Source: Lanius collurio
Lineage: Eukaryota; Chordata; Aves; Passeriformes; Laniidae
DNA: 64,000 nucleotides
Direction of reading: 5' to 3'
NCBI GenBank assembly: GCA_020086605.1
Contig: JACBWW010000002.1
Span: 23,053,405 to 23,117,404 of the forward strand
Under the pieces are notes generated by a model that worked only from the letters and a program-made list of their open reading frames with translations, did no database searches and had not been told where the DNA came from. A program made the translations under genes and the position numbers. This document shows positions 63,351 through 64,000 of the stretch, piece by piece; position 1 is the stretch's first letter, and every line of letters starts with the position of its first letter.

Positions 63351-64000
63351 CAGTGGCTCAACCCAGTCTTCCCATCAGTCATGCTGGTGTCTGTCACGCT
63401 GTCAGACTACTTTTTCTCCTTATCTGTCTCTGGTATTGGCCTACCCTGCATTTCAGAAAGGCAGCTTAGATAACAGTGCAGGAAGTGGCAGGATTAATTA
63501 GTTAGTTCATACCTAAAATTCAAATGGAAAGGAACCAGAAATGTAATGGAAGTAAGGCTGTGTCATAGTTCAATGTAATTGATGGACAAATCCATTTCAG
63601 AGGACTGGGCATCGAGTATGCTATTTTAGCTGTTGATAACACCTGCGTCGATATCTTGGAAAGAATAATATATTCTGGGCCATGACTTTGTCAGCCAGAT
63701 GCCTGACTGCAATAACTGTTTTCTGAAGAAGCAGGTGCAGAAGGGTTTCTATGGAAAAAAGCAAAATGAAGAGTACATCTAGTATGTGGCCTCACTTTGT
63801 ATAGTTAGAGGACAGATGTCTTTGTCAAGGTGTCCACTCAGGCAGCATTCTTTTGGATGGAAGCTCATGGGCAACATGGATGCAAATTGCCTGCTTCAGT
63901 ATGCTCAGCTGAAGAAGCTGAGTGGTGTGTGGGAGCTGCCTCTGCCAGTGTGCATCCAACCCCACACACGATGCTTGTGCTGGGCCCACCGGCTGAGCCA

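Larger units (their letters stand above)
27240..64000 (+). other. PRKN: PRKN intron 1 (partial)
   Basis: The intron starts with GTGAGTGAG at 27240 and runs past the right edge, so it is longer than 36.7 kb here. Parkin has extremely long introns in other vertebrates. I looked for exon 2, which would encode the ubiquitin-like domain beginning V-F-V-R-F-N, and saw no such segment on the plus strand. Stretches with nothing recognisable beyond short chance ORFs include 27650-28800, 29360-33030, 33120-43650, 45880-48530, 48850-53060, 53500-61170 and 61500-63100. Confidence 0.82.

Noticed and set aside
1..64000. Search for tRNA, rRNA, snoRNA genes and CRISPR arrays
   Set aside because: No cloverleaf-like sequence with intact A and B boxes, no rRNA blocks, and no regularly spaced direct repeats were seen. 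The window is eukaryotic, so CRISPR is not expected.

Overview
This is vertebrate, almost certainly avian, genomic DNA. The repeats are CR1 LINE copies of several ages plus one solo LTR of a type I recognise from bird genomes. The background is AT-rich and non-coding, with one sharp CpG island at about 26.38-27.56 kb. I cannot name the species.

The CpG island holds the only real gene starts. On the minus strand, 26261-26428 is the first coding exon of PACRG (parkin co-regulated gene). It ends in the family-typical stretch GFTIRAMMKNSV followed by a GTACGT splice donor. On the plus strand, 27233-27239 (ATGATCG, then GTGAGT) is the seven-base first coding exon of PRKN (parkin). The two start codons point away from each other, about 0.8 kb apart. 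This is the known vertebrate PACRG/PRKN head-to-head pair with a shared promoter. Candidate promoter elements between them are an RFX-type X-box, a ZNF143-type ACTACGCTACCCA site, a GC box, a CACGTG E-box and a 28-bp alternating purine-pyrimidine run.

Layout: 1-26260 is PACRG intron 1 (minus strand, incomplete). It contains a 72-bp hairpin near position 360, a CR1 copy with a broken reverse transcriptase (about 5.9-7.5 kb), a decayed CR1 (10.4-11.1 kb), an ancient LINE fragment (11.3-11.7 kb), possible tRNA-derived SINE remnants (14.9-15.5 kb), an antisense CR1 (20.1-20.5 kb) and a CR1 tail (24.6-24.8 kb). 26261-27239 holds the two exons and the shared promoter. 27240-64000 is PRKN intron 1 (incomplete). 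It contains a solo LTR (28.8-29.4 kb), a long G/T tract (33.0-33.1 kb), two antisense CR1 copies (43.7-45.9 kb), an AT-rich inverted repeat and G-rich tract (53.1-53.5 kb), GC-rich patches at 48.5 and 61.2 kb, and a CR1 tail (63.1-63.4 kb).

I found no PACRG exon 2 or PRKN exon 2 in the window and no RNA gene, so over 98% of it is intron. I see no new biological system. The points most worth checking are the promoter architecture, the 12-bp coding repeat in PACRG, and the near-perfect hairpin at 326-397.
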